A DNA stretch of 64,000 nt from Fistulifera solaris (GCA_030295235.1 AP026130.1:1116001-1180000); one strand, 5' to 3'; shown: positions 22,184 through 33,662, numbered from the stretch's first letter. Numbers and translations: made by a program. The notes: a model not told the origin generated them from the sequence alone.

Positions 22184-23351
22184 CTAAATAATACTCTTTC
22201 CCATCAACGATGTGATGATTTGAAGAGTCAATTCCGCTGTTTCATCCGCACCTGCGTCATTCGTAAGAGTCGGATTAAATTCCACGATATCCGCACTGGC
22301 TAGATTTCCAGTCTGTGCGATCGCCTCCGCAACAAAGTGGGCTTCACGGAATGTCAACCCACCGCGAACGGTTGTACCGGTCGCCGGAGCCAGCACCGGA
22401 TCTACAGCATCAATATCGTAGCTCAAGTGCAAGGGTCGATTTGGGTCTTTCTCTAGTAAGTGACCGATGGCCATCTCCATAACATTGCCGATGCCATACC
22501 GATCGATTTCATGCATAGTGAATGCCGAAATTCCCAAATCTCGAATGAGCTCTCGTTCAGCAGGGTCGACATCACGAAGACCAACATAAACGATGGAATC
22601 TGGGGGAAGACGGTTACGAAAGGTCTGATACAGCCAATCAAAACCCGGAACAGGTTCCGAGGGCGCGACCCCTTCCATGAGCAAGCCAACCGGCATTCCA
22701 TGCATATTTCCAGACTCTGACATGGCTGGAGTATTCAAATCAGCATGTGCGTCAACCCATATAACACCGGTGTGTGGTCGAGCACTCAGCACACCTGCTA
22801 AACTGCCGATTCCGATGGAATGATCACCTCCAAGAATCAAGGGAAACCTTCCTTTTTGATGGTATCTGAAACGAGCTTGGCTAGTTTCTCCGTTCCTTAC
22901 CAACAAGCCACGGGTTTCGTACGTTACCGATTCCAGCGGTCGGCTTGTGAGTTGTTGCATCATCGAAATCAAGATCCGGCAAATCTTCGACTCTCCAACC
23001 CAGAGCCGTCAACATGGATCGCAAACCACGTTGACGAAGAATCTCGGGTCCATGATCGGTCCCTACAAACGGCTGACCGTACGTCATGGGAGCTCCAATC
23101 ACAGTGCAAGTATGAGGATGAGCCACAGGACGATACAACTCTTCCCGTTTGACTGTAGGTAATATGCGGTTTCGAACAATACCGGGCCCTGTTGTCTTGA
23201 TGGCCTGGTCGGTGGAGAAGAAACGCAACGATCGGCAGCCGACGCGGTTTTGACGCCAACAAGAGATGGCCGATGAAATCATCCTTTGCTTTACAAGTGA
23301 AAGGAAAGCACGGAACGCACTTTGGGAAAAGGTGAAAACTGATAAAGACAC
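22184..23351 (-). CDS. arginase, mitochondrial type, two frameshifts in this sequence
   Basis: Hydrolyses arginine to ornithine and urea, closing the ornithine-urea cycle known in diatoms. The Mn-binding motifs are all present: GGDHSIG, DAHADLNTP and SYDIDAVDP, along with YVGLRDVDPAE and ATGTTVRGGLTFRE. The N-terminus (CWRQNRVGCRSLRFFSTD) looks like a mitochondrial presequence with an Arg-based cleavage site. Between the N-terminal and catalytic parts the frame moves twice, at 22895-22896 and at the T5 run 22853-22857. With one base added at each, the middle reads TEKLAKLVSDTIKKGRFP, exactly the arginase linker, and the protein is about 389 residues. One copy of the minisatellite unit sits 66 bp upstream of the start. 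Confidence 0.93.
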
Positions 23352-23416
23352 TTGGCCTTGATTGTGTAATAGGTGTTATGGGGATGGAGGATGGATGACG
23401 ATTGACGCAGGTTGTG

Positions 23417-23450
23417 ACACCAGGTACCCAGATTTTCTGGGAATGTGAAA
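23417..23450 (+). repeat. single copy of the promoter minisatellite unit
   Basis: Reads CAGATTTTCTGGGAATGTGA within a unit otherwise like the arrays. Positions 23427-23441 form a perfect inverted repeat, CCCAGA-TTT-TCTGGG. It lies 66 bp upstream of the arginase start. Confidence 0.7.
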
Positions 23451-23544
23451 TCTTTGATCTTTTTGACGCATCACACCAGAATTTCCGTCTGCCTCGAAAG
23501 AACGGCAACCGTATCGACTATAGTTGAAAGTGCAGTATCAACTT

Positions 23545-23567
23545 CCAAGACTGCACTTCAGTCATGA
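23545..23567 (+). repeat. dispersed inverted-repeat element, copy 1
   Basis: Matches GACTGYRNTTYAGTCATGA, preceded by CCAA. Its arms GACTG and CAGTC pair around a five-base loop. Copy 2 lies 195 bp downstream in the same orientation, and more copies are near 46.1-47.0 kb. Confidence 0.6.
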
Positions 23568-23761
23568 ATCAAAATTCTTTCGACGACAATACTGCCAACA
23601 ATTTGTTCATTCTGCGAAATATTTTGAACTCCATTTCTCGCTGTTGGAATGCAAACGGCTTAAACAGCGTTCAGTACACGGCATTATATCTTACGTCAAA
23701 GAGTTTTGCAAAACTTTGCCTTCTGCAATTACTATGGACACAAAGTGTTGGTTCTACGAGG

Positions 23762-23784
23762 CCACGACTGCGATTCAGTCATGA
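23762..23784 (+). repeat. dispersed inverted-repeat element, copy 2
   Basis: CCAC then GACTGCGATTCAGTCATGA, with perfect GACTG/CAGTC arms. Same orientation as copy 1 at 23545. Confidence 0.65.
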
Positions 23785-24025
23785 GGTTTGCGTCTGTCCG
23801 TCGCCTTATGATGAAAAATGGAAGCGGAACCTGTACATATTAGGAGATAGTAGACAAAAAAAGTCCCAGCAAAAAGTCGTCCAGGGGCTGAGGTCGCGTT
23901 GTCCTTCCGATCTTTTATGCCAGCAAAAACACAAGAATCAATCCAGAAGCATCTACAAACACAAAACGAATCATTAAATCAACAACAAGCAATCAGCAAA
24001 GTGTTGCTGATTCGACTTGAAAACG

Positions 24026-24852
24026 ATGTCCGGTAATAGGGAACGCATCAACACGGGCGGAAGCATGACTTCCCCACATCGGCGTACGCACCGAGAACGT
24101 CGGCCTCGAACGTTTTCGAACAGCAGCGTCGACAGTGGCATATCCAAGCCACACGCACCCAGCACAACCGACACGAGTTTCTCTTTGAGAGAACGAACAA
24201 ATACGATCGAAGCTATTGCACTCACGGCGGATCATGAAAACGAACACGAATTGGATTTGCACATTGGACAAAAACACAACCATCACCTCACGACTCGGCG
24301 GCGAAAAATCGTCAAGTGGATCGAACGTCAAACGGTCCCGATACCGCGACGTCTCAAGAAAAATGCAGAACCTGTCCATTTCATATCGGGACTTGAAATG
24401 GTTCTTTACGGCCCGTCTGCGGCGGCAGACACCGTGCTTCTCATGGGGTTGAAGCCGCCGCGCTATTTGTGGTACATGTGGAGTGGATCGTTTTGCGATG
24501 TCATTCAGCTCGGTTTCGATTACATGCTGCACAAAGTTATGAACGTGCAGGATCCGACGATCTGTTGGACTGTAAGCTTCATTATGAGCGTTGTTTTTCG
24601 ACACACATCGCATCGATACATGGTGTTTGGTGACTATGTGGGAGGATACTGGGTCAGTTTACTTCGAATGTATGCTGGCTATTCGTTCATTATTGTTTTG
24701 AGTACCGTGGTTAACCTTTGTCTTACTCGATTGACCGAACTGAGCCATTATTTGGCTTGGTTCATCACGATCTTTGGAGTGGCATTGCGAATTACTTCAT
24801 TCTAAAGCGCCTTTGGGGACTGGGAGGTCCGTCGGTGAACACCGCTTCATAA
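24026..24852 (+). CDS. GtrA-like multispanning membrane protein, frameshifted near its end
   Basis: The N-terminal 90 residues are polar and basic with His-rich and Arg-rich runs. About four hydrophobic helices follow (AADTVLLMGL, TICWTVSFIMSVVF, MYAGYSFIIVLSTVV, LAWFITIFGVALR), with HTSHRYMVFGDYVGGY between them. This layout, four helices with an aromatic R-Y-x-V-F-G step, resembles the GtrA family, which is linked to polyprenyl-sugar transfer or flipping. The frame stops early at 24805. One base added at the AA of 24790-24791 continues as LRNYFILKRLWGLGGPSVNT to a stop at 24852, the family's usual N-Y-F ending, giving about 275 residues. Substrate unknown. Confidence 0.7.
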
Positions 24853-25398
24853 TGATTTAACTTTATCAAAGAACACTGGTTCATTGTTTTCAATTATTTG
24901 CTAGATGGCTTAGTGATGCTCTTCCATGATGCCTATTTTGTTTGTTTCGTTGAATACACGACGCAAAGTGGCTTGTGCATTGCGAGACCAAAGAAAAGTC
25001 GCTTACTTTAAAAGAGACGACACACTAAATGTACAGTTCTATTGAATCATTCCATATTTTCCAGGGCCTCCTTCGTCCTCCTTAGTTTTTCTAGGGGTAA
25101 CAAAACACACATGGAGAAGTCTTGCGTGATTTTCGTTTGCCGTCATTGAAAAAGGAACTTGGGTCACATTCACATAGGGCGAAAAATTTAACTTTTCTAA
25201 GTACACTAAACCCTCCAATCAATTAGCGTGACATAAAAAAGTTTTGGCGCGAAGTGGTTTTGTCACCTAAGTAATCTTATTTGATGGTTCGTTACTTAAG
25301 CCACTCAATGGCGCGAAGAAAAATATTGTATAAAATGACGATTATACATATGAAGTTTCGAGCGCGCCGCGCCATTCGCTAATATTTGCTCACAAGAC
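24853..25398. other. intergenic, promoter of the basic-region gene
   Basis: About 545 bp between two plus-strand genes. Its 3' half carries two E2F-like sites and a TATA-like TATAAAA at 25329, about 70 bp before the ATG. The 5' half shows nothing distinctive. Confidence 0.5.
25242..25317. promoter_or_regulatory. two E2F-like sites (GGCGCGAA)
   Basis: TTTTGGCGCGAAG at 25242-25254 and AATGGCGCGAAGAAAA starting at 25307. Both contain the E2F/DP core GGCGCGAA in the same orientation, 64 bp apart. They stand just upstream of a TATA-like box and the 25399 ATG. E2F sites mark cell-cycle genes in animals and plants; use here is inferred from sequence only. Confidence 0.45.
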
Positions 25399-26242
25399 AT
25401 GAGTTCACCACCAAAGACGATCATTAATCATTATCGACGGAAAAATCACAACAAATCCAAAGTCAACATGAGCCGTGGAAGACCCCGTCAACCCGTATCT
25501 GAGGACAAGCTGATTCGCAAACGATTGGCTGCGAAGCTGCGCCAACGACGATGCCGCGAACGGAAGAAAGGGATTGTAAAGATGGAGACCAACTCAAAGA
25601 ATGTTTCTCATACTATCGCAGATGATTCGGTCACAAAGAACAACCATTCAGTTCCTCCTTCACCTCCTTGCAAATTGAAGATAGTTCATGTTCCTGTGCC
25701 AACATATTTCGGTCTTCCCCCGTACCAAAGTCACCCCATGTATATGCCTCATCCCATCAGCGCCCCAGGGAGTCATCATCCCCATCATCGCCCCCCTGGA
25801 CCCACGAGCTCATCCCGGATACGCCGTGCATGCTCCTTATTACCACCCAATCTATCCGATGATGCCATATCCTAACCGTTCGACCGTTCGTAGTGGTCCG
25901 TATACTGCAGCGACTACTTCAGCGCAGTCCGACAATATTCCACGAACAGTCTCAAGATCTTCATCTGACGCTTCGACCGACGATTCTGTTATTACTTCTG
26001 ATATGCGTCTGAGTAAGCACGAGCCAAAGAAGCAGAAGAAGTCTCTTGCATCTGAGGAGAAAACAGCCGTTGATGCCATCTTATCGCTGAAATCGAATAG
26101 CTCCGATGACGAATCATCCGACGAGACGATATCTACCATAGATGAGGGCCTTTCACTCGCATCGAATAGTATGGAGGAGCATTCAACCATCATTCAATGC
26201 GTTGATAATGCACAGTCAGTATTTCGAGCGGTCTCCGTTTGA
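25399..26242 (+). CDS. AT-hook/basic-region putative DNA-binding protein, frameshifted in this sequence
   Basis: Residues 25-60 carry an AT-hook-like RGRPRQPV followed by a dense basic helix, RKRLAAKLRQRRCRERKK. It looks like the DNA-contacting part of a bZIP-like factor, but no convincing leucine zipper follows. The middle is Pro/His/Tyr-rich (PTYFGLPPYQSHPMYMPHP, HAPYYHPIYPMMPYP), typical of an activation region, and the tail is Ser/Asp/Glu-rich. The frame breaks in the C6 run at 25791-25796; removing one C joins the parts into about 280 residues. Two E2F-like sites lie upstream. A transcription factor is the best reading, with family uncertain. Confidence 0.65.
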
Positions 26243-27269
26243 AGTGACCCCATTTGCAATATAATCTAACGAGGAGATTGATGATGGCCGAAGGCGCGGT
26301 GCTATTTCCTACATTAATTTGGCATGTAACTAACTAAAACCTGTTTTAACGCAACAAAAAAAGATGAACACGTCTCCTCATCGTGTCAACTTTTGTATAA
26401 CACGTATGGCGAGGCACGGTGTGTGTTTCTTGTGAACTTGTCCGTTGACTGACCATTCAATAAATCGTCGATTAAAGCTATTATTGCGACTGACTATCAG
26501 AAATTGAGGTAGACTATGGAGGGTCTCATCTCGGACGACCGGATTACTGCACTGACACTCCCCTTCGTTAGAGTTTTAAGGCTCACTAGTTGTGTTGGTG
26601 TCCGCACTCATCGCCCTAGTTTTCCAATCCTACCAACGGGAACGGTAGGCGACTTATGACTTGACTCACAAGGAGATTAGAGGAATAATAAAGGATATCA
26701 TGGTAATGATGGATATTAATAGATAATAGCATATTGGACTGATGGGTATATTGTGAGATGAGATGTAATGAAGATAGGATCGAATGATAATGAGATCCGT
26801 TCGCATAATATGAGAACCGTTCGGATAATAAAGATACCGACGACGACAGACCGTAGGTCACTGCATTCTGCCTCCAAAAGTTTATGTCGAAGATGAAGGC
26901 GGAGAGATGAACTTTTGAAATAATGAAGTCGTCGGATTTTTAGAGCAACGGAAAATGAGGGTCCGAGATTCTTCTCTCCGGGTGACACAGAACGTTCGTC
27001 TTCTCGATACGATGTCGTCATCATTCGCGGGCTGCGCGTCGTCGCGCTATGACAAATTATTGTGTTCGAACGAACGACGATTATGATTGGTAGCTTCAAG
27101 CAAAGACTCTTGAAGTAGTTGATGTTAATGAAAACGTATTGAAGCACTCAATACTCGCACTAGAGATCTCAAAGCCAGTTTACAAGTTAAGGGACGCGTT
27201 TGCGGCAACTGAAAGTCGTTTGCATTTGTCATAATCTCGTCGACGACTCTGTCTTTCAAACTTTTCAGC
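26243..27269. other. intergenic, AT-rich, no gene seen
   Basis: About 1 kb. It contains low-complexity ATGATGGATATTAATAGATA-like sequence around 26700 and a short repeated phrase with CCGTTCG followed by ATAATA at 26795-26830. Open frames on the minus strand lack protein-like composition. Confidence 0.4.
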
Positions 27270-28765
27270 ATGCGGAAAGCTTTCTTGGCGGCTGCCTTGC
27301 TTCTCCGATGGTCTTCTGCCTTTTATCCTTGTCACATTATTTATCGGGACGTAACATCGACAATAAGGTTGTCTACAGCTGCGTCTGATGAAGGAACCGG
27401 AGATCTGGAGAAGGAAAACGAAACGTCGTCGCGACGAAGCAACGGCAAAAAAGCCATCGAAGCGCAATCGAAATGTGTTATCGCCCGCCAACAATACTGA
27501 TTCAGAAGCATCGGCGGACTTGGTGAATGCTGATATGCTTAGGAGAATAACACAGCTGGAAGAATTAGTCGCTCGGCAAGCCGTTCGCATAAAGAAATTA
27601 GAGAAAGAATGCATCGATCTGACTCTTGCTGCCGAGTCGTTTGCAAAGGTGATTGAACTGCTCCGACAAGCTGGCTTGCAGACTGATACCGGGGACGCGA
27701 TAAAACTCATGGGGAAGAATTCTTCAAAGGAGGAGGTCTACGAAGTTGTCGTCGAATCGTCCGATGTCGCAGATATTTTTGGCTCGGCTCCGGCAAATGT
27801 AATCGAAGCAGCGGACGCCGCTGGTGCCAGCATTCTAGCCGGACTGCTGGGCGGAAAACAGCGAATGATAGTTGACGTACGTGATGCAGATTTGGCGAAC
27901 GATGTCAATACGCTGGTTCAGTTTCTGGAATTGGCTGTTTTGCCGGTGGCAGCCGGTCTCGAAGGATTGAAGAGCAAACGAAATCGTTTGAAGCTAGTCT
28001 TTCCAACAGTAGGGCAATTACTCCACTACCGAAAGACTATGGCCTTGGCAGCGCCTGAAGTTGTCGCTCTTTCAACACTTGGCTTAGACCCGGTCGAAGA
28101 CCGAGACAATTCTGATAGTCATTATTGCACCCAGTCCTGACGACATTGAAGGGTTAGAAGCCATGAATAATCTCTTGGAGGGTAAAAATTCCCCGCCCAT
28201 ACCGAAGCCGGTGGTAGTAATCAATCATCACATGATTCCAATTTCAGGACCCGCTGCTAAATATGAAGTGGCGTACCACCTGCGGCTGCTTTCCGTTCAG
28301 TATGTATCGGGTGACTTACCCCAGGAGTTTCTGCCCTCACTAAATACTACGGCTAGTGCTCAAGGTAACACATCCGACGATGATCTACTCGAAGCCGCAG
28401 TAAAACACGCACTCGGGCGGGCAACGCACAGCGGAATGACTCGGGCTATGGTGGTTAGAGCATACCCTAGACCATGGCATATTTTCGTTGATACATCCCC
28501 TGATACTGACGCTGACTTTGAAGTGGCCGCCACGTTCGACACAGAACCCGCAATGGATGAAATCAATAAGGCTATAATAGAATGTCTGGAAGGCAGTGAA
28601 CAAGAAGACGAGCTTGTGGCAAAGCAGATGCAAGAAGCTCTCGAAGCAGGTCAGCTGGATAGGGTGAATGAAATGCTAGCGAGAATGGGGATCGATATAA
28701 CTGACGATGATGACGATGAAGACGAAGACGACGAGTGGAGAATATTCCGAACGGATAGTGTGTAA
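27270..28765 (+). CDS. plastid-targeted DUF1995 protein, two frameshifts in this sequence
   Basis: The N-terminus (MRKAFLAAALLLRWSSAFYP) is a signal peptide ending in SSA|FYP, the diatom plastid-import signature with Phe after the cleavage point. A coiled-coil helix follows (LVNADMLRRITQLEELVARQ). A DUF1995 domain comes next: IVDVRDADLANDVNTLVQFLEL, then an ILIVIIAPSPDDIEGLEAMN strand-loop, then VVVINHHM. Arabidopsis LPA3, needed for photosystem II assembly, has this domain, so a thylakoid role is plausible but unproven. The C-terminus is very acidic (DDDDDEDEDDEW). The frame breaks in the A6 run 27447-27452 and at CC 28101-28102, each one base too long. Corrected length is about 497 residues. 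Confidence 0.83.
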
Positions 28766-28967
28766 TAGTGTTTTGAAGGGCAGTAAGTGGCTAAACTAGC
28801 TCCCGAATTAACGGTCAGCAGTAGCGGGCCACATGGTCACTCGTGGTCAACTATTCCACCTATGTTGATATCTAATTACGAAGGTCATTTCAAAGAATAT
28901 TTCGCGGCTTGACTGACATCCTAGAAGATGTAAAGCGTTATCTATGGTAGCTAAACGTTATTTAACG

Positions 28968-31014
28968 CTAATGTTTTTGATTTTTTCGTTCAAGCTCAGC
29001 AACTTGTTGCTTTGCCTGATCTCGTTCCTCCTCGAGCGTTTTCTGACGCTCAAGTGCTTTCTGTAGTGCCATCATCGTCTGGGCTTCTAGCATAACGATT
29101 CCTTCCGTTATCTCTTTATTCTGCGACTGCAGAATGTTGTTTTCAGCTTTTAACAAAAGCAGCTTCTTGTTTTCTTCTTTGAGCTTTGCATTCTGCTCGA
29201 ACACGTCCCGAAAAGGCGTGATGCGCTCCTCGTAATCATGTCGAAACTTGTGCCATTTTGCTTTCAATGATTTGTTTTCCACGGATAGCTGCTCCACTTG
29301 ATCCCTTAGACGGTTGACTTCGTCAAGATTCTGTGGTTCTTCGTGGATTGAGTGTAGGATCGTCCTGCCATTCAACTTCACTGGTTCACGATAGGCTTCA
29401 GCCAACGGTCGATTCAATGAATGTTCTTTAGGTTCATCGCTTTCTGACATATTTGATTCATCACACAAATCTCGGAGCGCGCTGTGCTCAGCTTTGATTC
29501 CATGTTCAACATCGACTTCTCCATGCTCAATAGAGACAGCACCGCTTGGCCAGCCGTCTGTTATATGAAACTTGACGTGCTCTATGAGCGCAATATCCTC
29601 TTCGACAACTAGGGAAGCTTCTGACTTTGGAGAAGGACGAACAGCTGAACCAGATGGTTGACCGTCTATCGGAGGAGACAGTTCGCTCTCGGAAAAGGGG
29701 GAATTTTCAAGCGGGGTCGATTGTTCAGTCTCTGAATCCTCGTAAGCAGGCGTTGATTGATCGTTCATGGTCGAAACTTCCTCGTTTATAGTAATCTCCT
29801 CACGAAGCGACGGAATAGGCAAAAGAAGGGTGGGGGAACTATATCTTCTGCCGCCTTTCATATCTCCTGTAAATCGTCTGGATCTATCGCGCCGTCTCCG
29901 CCGACTGATACATTCTTCAGGGGGAGTACGATGGCGTCGCCGTTGGCGCCGGACCATCCGATTTTCCACTATCATGAGTTGACGCCAGCATGTCGCACGC
30001 TGGGGAAGTGTTATGATCGGGTGGCGTTAGCGTATTGCGGAGTGAAGGAATCGGAAGTAGCAAGCTAACTGAATCAGTTCTTCGTCGTGCGCGAGGAATA
30101 GGAGGTGATACTTCGCGGTCCGGCCATTCTGTGATACAATTGTCCTCGTCGATATTCATGAGTCGATCAGTATTGGATTTCGTTGCGCTGTTATGAGACA
30201 CGGCATTGTCGCTTTCTGGAGTCGCCCGTGTATCGAGTGGACCCGTTCTGGTATCCGTTGCACTGTTTCCAGAGACAGTGTTTTCACTTTCGGGAGTAGT
30301 TAGCGTATTGAGTCGATCACTGATGAAATCCGTCGAGGTTTTTGTAGAAAGATTATTGTTGCTTCCTGGAGTCGTCAATGGTTGGAGTTTTCGATCCAAC
30401 TGCGTTTCGTGAAAACTCTTCCCCGTAGGCGCCACTTCTTGTGCACAAGTGGAGTTCGCAGGCGATACATTTTCCTGGTCGTGTTCGATAGCGGGTGACC
30501 TAGTGGATTGGGTCATGTGCTCTCGTAACGATGGGATTGGCAGCAGGAGAGTCGACGAATCGGTACGTCGACGACGCATGAACTTCGAGTTGTCGCGCGT
30601 CTCGACGCCGCGTAAGTGAGCAGAACCTCGAACAGAACCCTCATCGTAGGGTGAACTTTTGAAAATGGAGGCAAGAGGAGACACGTTGACAAAAGGAGAA
30701 TCAGCGCTTGTCGATGTTGGGACTTCAATTTCTTTGACCGACAAAGTACGAGTGTGCACCCCTTGACGTGATTTAGAGGGTTTTGAGTCAATTGTCCGCG
30801 GGGCATTCAAGTTTCGTGTCATAAAAGGAGCCTTTTGTGCACTCTGTGACCGCGTTGCAGGACCGGCGGCTATCGACGATTTTCCAGAGGAGGATGAAAA
30901 ACAAGGAGACTTTCGTTGAGACTCCATTTTGGCTTTTCTTTTCTCCTCCAGTTTCTTTTCCTTCCACAGCTTAAGTTGCTCTTCGCGCGATAGATTAGAC
31001 ACGTTACGAGACAT
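28968..31014 (-). CDS. disordered/coiled-coil protein with three LLLPIPSLR motifs, frameshifted
   Basis: About 681 residues after removing one base from the five-base run at 29920-29924, where two frames overlap. The N-terminus has SREEQLKLWKEKKLEEKRK, a charged helix. A Ser/Thr/Pro-rich disordered region follows. It contains three copies of R-R-x-S-x-x-LLLPIPSLR (coded near 30540, 30050 and 29815) and TPxSxN/D-type internal repeats of about 27 residues. The last 130 residues are a strong coiled coil (QVEQLSVENKSLKAKWHKF, ALERQKTLEEERDQAKQQVA). The family is not recognised. The Arg-Arg-x-Ser step before each motif suits basophilic kinases, so regulated docking of a partner on the LLLPIPSLR helix is a fair guess. 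The promoter region is shared with the divergent 31478 gene. Confidence 0.65.
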
Positions 31015-31477
31015 CTTCGTTACTTTATAATGTAAGGGTAATAGACAAGTAATGTAATGAATGAACAGTCAACATAAAGTGGATCTCCTCGCATCATTAT
31101 TTGCGTGATGCATGCTCGATGCTCGCGATGATCATCGCTAAAAATCACACGTTTCTTACATAAGCACGTTTATACCGCAAACCTAATTCGTTACAAAATA
31201 ATAGATATAAAAACTATTAAGCGGCATTCACAGAATTCACTATAAGAAAAAGTGTGATCCGGATATTTTTACGACTGGATAATCAATCATGAATGAGTCA
31301 CAACCGCAAGTTCATCGCGAATGAATAATTGCGATCGATAGCATGCGTTTATTATCTCGCTTCCCACAATATTATTATCACCGCAATTACACAAATCGTT
31401 CAAAAGTAGAATTGAGACGCATTTGTTTGGCTAGTTGAGAGAAAGACATCCCCATAAAGCCGTATTTTCCCTCCAAG
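31015..31477. other. divergent promoter region
   Basis: About 460 bp, AT-rich, between the LLLPIPSLR protein (minus) and the amidase-like gene (plus). It includes a GATGCATGCTCGATGCTCGC patch near 31110 and AT-rich runs. No gene is seen. Confidence 0.4.
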
Positions 31478-32394
31478 ATGGCCGCATCCGCACAGCAAAT
31501 TCGACGCCAAGTGCTACAAACAATGGCCGGCGGTGCCGCCGTCATGTCCCTTCCCATCGGCGGATGGTGGTACTGGGCCAGCAAGGAACGAAGTCGCGTT
31601 GCTGAAGCACACCGGACGAAGATTCGGTTGCCCAATACACAAGATACGTATGATTATTTGATTGCTGAGAAGTGTCAACCAGGGGATGTTTTGCTCTTCG
31701 ATCGACGATGTGAGCATTGTGCGTCGGGACCTTGGGCGGCTTTGGCTTGTCTGGCGAGTAAATTCTTTTTAACAGGAAGCGAAAGTAGTTTCGATCATGC
31801 TGGATTGATCGTCCCGGGCTATGTGAAATCTAAAGCTGATTTATACGAAACGACGAATCTACTGCTGCTCGAAGCGACACCTCAAGGAATTGTCGCGCGA
31901 CCTTTGAAAGATCGTTTGGAGCAATCCTTTTCGAAAACTATAGTGCTTCTCCAGCTCAATTGTCCGGGTGAACGGCGAAACGAAGAGAGTGATCCGGATG
32001 GCGCGCAGCGAGCGAGTGTCGAGCGAACGCGCAAACACGTGGAACGAGAGCTACGTCTCTTCCGAGACCAATGGGTAGCACTCGGAAGTGGAGATGGTCA
32101 AAAGAAGTCCTATTATCCTTGGATACATTCTACTATCAGTCTAGGAGGCGCTTTGCTGTACGGAATGGGATTGCAGGATTATTCGTCGGGGCCCGTATCG
32201 CCTTCGGCATATCTTGTACTGATGGGACTGATCAAGGCATCTGCCGCACAGAGTATTGATGACAAGAGAACCGCAGCATCAAGCCCGAAGATCTGATGCG
32301 AAATTATCAGCTTCTAAACAAAGATGCTGTTCGACTGAGACCGGGATGGAGGTTCCTATCACCCATTACGATCAAAGAGGGACCAAGATTGTAG
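31478..32394 (+). CDS. membrane-anchored permuted papain-fold (NlpC/P60-like) protein, frameshifted near its end
   Basis: After a short N-terminal hydrophobic segment (MAGGAAVMSLPIGGWWYWAS), the sequence has the hallmarks of the circularly permuted NlpC/P60 (YiiX/LRAT-like) fold. These are QPGDVLLFDRRC, then SSFDHAGLIV with the catalytic-type His, then LLLEATPQGIVARPLKDRLEQS and IVLLQL. In bacteria and eukaryotes such enzymes cleave amide or ester bonds in lipids or peptides; the substrate here is unknown. The frame ends early at 32296. One A added at 32264-32265 continues it as DKENRSIKPEDLMRNYQLL to a stop at 32394, about 305 residues, matching the conserved C-terminal part of the fold. Confidence 0.72.
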
Positions 32395-32736
32395 AATTAA
32401 TTAATCAGTTAAACGTAAAAGCGCACTTGTAAAGTAATAGTATTGATGATTCATGACTTACAGCAACACTTTTGATTTATTTTTGTAAAGACTCTAGAAG
32501 ATAAACGATGACTTTAATCAATTACCGTTACGACAGGGATCTTTCCGCTGCGCACGTCCGTTCGAAAATAAACGAAACGGACGCGAAAACGGCGGCACAT
32601 TGCTACATTGCTTTTATTACGTCGTAATTACGTAGTATTACTAATTCTTTGTCTTTTGCAGCAACACACATATAACCGCAAACGCCAGTAAAGGAACTAA
32701 GAAGTGACATCATCTGTATCGGTGGAGCGAACGAAC

Positions 32737-33499
32737 ATGGATATCAAGAAACTGAAAGGTATGCGGAGACGGAAAACGTCGCACATTTTGTCCCTGAATA
32801 CAGCACGAGAGATATCTTCACTGACCACCTCCTTTGATGATCGAAAATAATAGTCGCTGAACTGCAGAATGAACTGAAACGAAGAGGGTTAGCCACAGAT
32901 GGTCTTAAGGCGGATTTAGTTAACCGGTTACAGACGCGCCTCGATGAGGAAGAATTCGGAATGGTAGATCCTCCGCCGGACGAGCCTCCTGTAGCAAGCG
33001 CTACAACAGCGGCTGCAACAACGACAACGACTACCGCTCCTTCACCTCCCAAATCTGCCGCTAAAAGTACCCAGCAAAAAGCCGAGCCGAAAGTGGAAGA
33101 GAAGAAAGAAAAACCAGCCCCTGCATCCAAAGTAGAAACCCTAGTGATTGAGGCGAAGCCAGTCCCCGCGAAACCCATGCCTTCCGGCCTTTCTTTCGAA
33201 GAGCAAAAGAAGCTACGAGCTGCTAGATTCAACATCCCAGTTGTAGAAGTGAAAAAGAAAAGCCAAAGGAGAAAGGTGGTAAACGAGAGCCAAAAGAAAA
33301 ACGGGGCAAGCGAGACAAGAAGAGTGATGCACCGAAGAATAACAAGCGCGCCAAGACAGAGCCAGCAAAGAGCGAAAAAGAGATCTTACCTAAGGAAGAG
33401 ATCGAAAAGTTACTTGCGCGAGCTGAAAAGTATGGCGGCGACCCCAAGCGGACGGAAGAACTCAGGGTTATGCTTCGTCACTACCGATTTAATCCCTAA
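32737..33499 (+). CDS. SAP-domain protein, SARNP/Tho1-like, frameshifted in this sequence
   Basis: RNA/DNA-binding protein of the TREX mRNA-export pathway. Exon 1 (32737-32758) and exon 2 (from 32854) join across a 95-nt GT-AG intron to give an N-terminal SAP domain: MDIKKLKVAELQNELKRRGL, then ATDGLKADLVNRLQTRL. A Thr/Ala/Pro-rich linker follows. The Tho1-type motif LRAARFNIPVVEV comes next (compare ERFNVPV in human SARNP). A lysine-rich tail follows, ending EEIEKLLARAEKYG and LRVMLRHYRFNP. Adding one A to the A5 run at 33252-33256 keeps the tail in frame; without it the reading becomes non-homologous. Total about 222 residues. Confidence 0.85.
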
Positions 33500-33662
33500 G
33501 GCAACGTAGGATCGAAGGCGCAGCCGACTTATATTTTGCATTCTAAAGAGCAGTAGAAATCGAATTGAAACGGCACTAGGACAACAAACATACGAGCAGA
33601 TCTCTCTCATTTCTTCAAAATGTATCTTTCTATCTATCTTATTTCCAGCATGTCGAATTGAA

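Larger units (their letters stand above)
23352..24025. other. intergenic with minisatellite single copy and two inverted-repeat elements
   Basis: About 670 bp between the divergent arginase and GtrA-like genes. It holds one unit of the minisatellite (23417-23450) and two inverted-repeat elements (23545-23567, 23762-23784). A 137-codon open frame at 23564-23977 begins inside the first element and looks non-coding. Confidence 0.5.

Noticed and set aside
23564-23977. 137-codon open frame starting in an inverted-repeat element
   Set aside because: Composition is unlike neighbouring genes, its start ATG belongs to a repeat found elsewhere in non-coding DNA, and no domain is visible.
32744-33235. 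163-codon minus-strand frame rich in Val/Ala/Ser
   Set aside because: Antisense shadow of the Thr/Ala/Pro linker of the SARNP-like gene.
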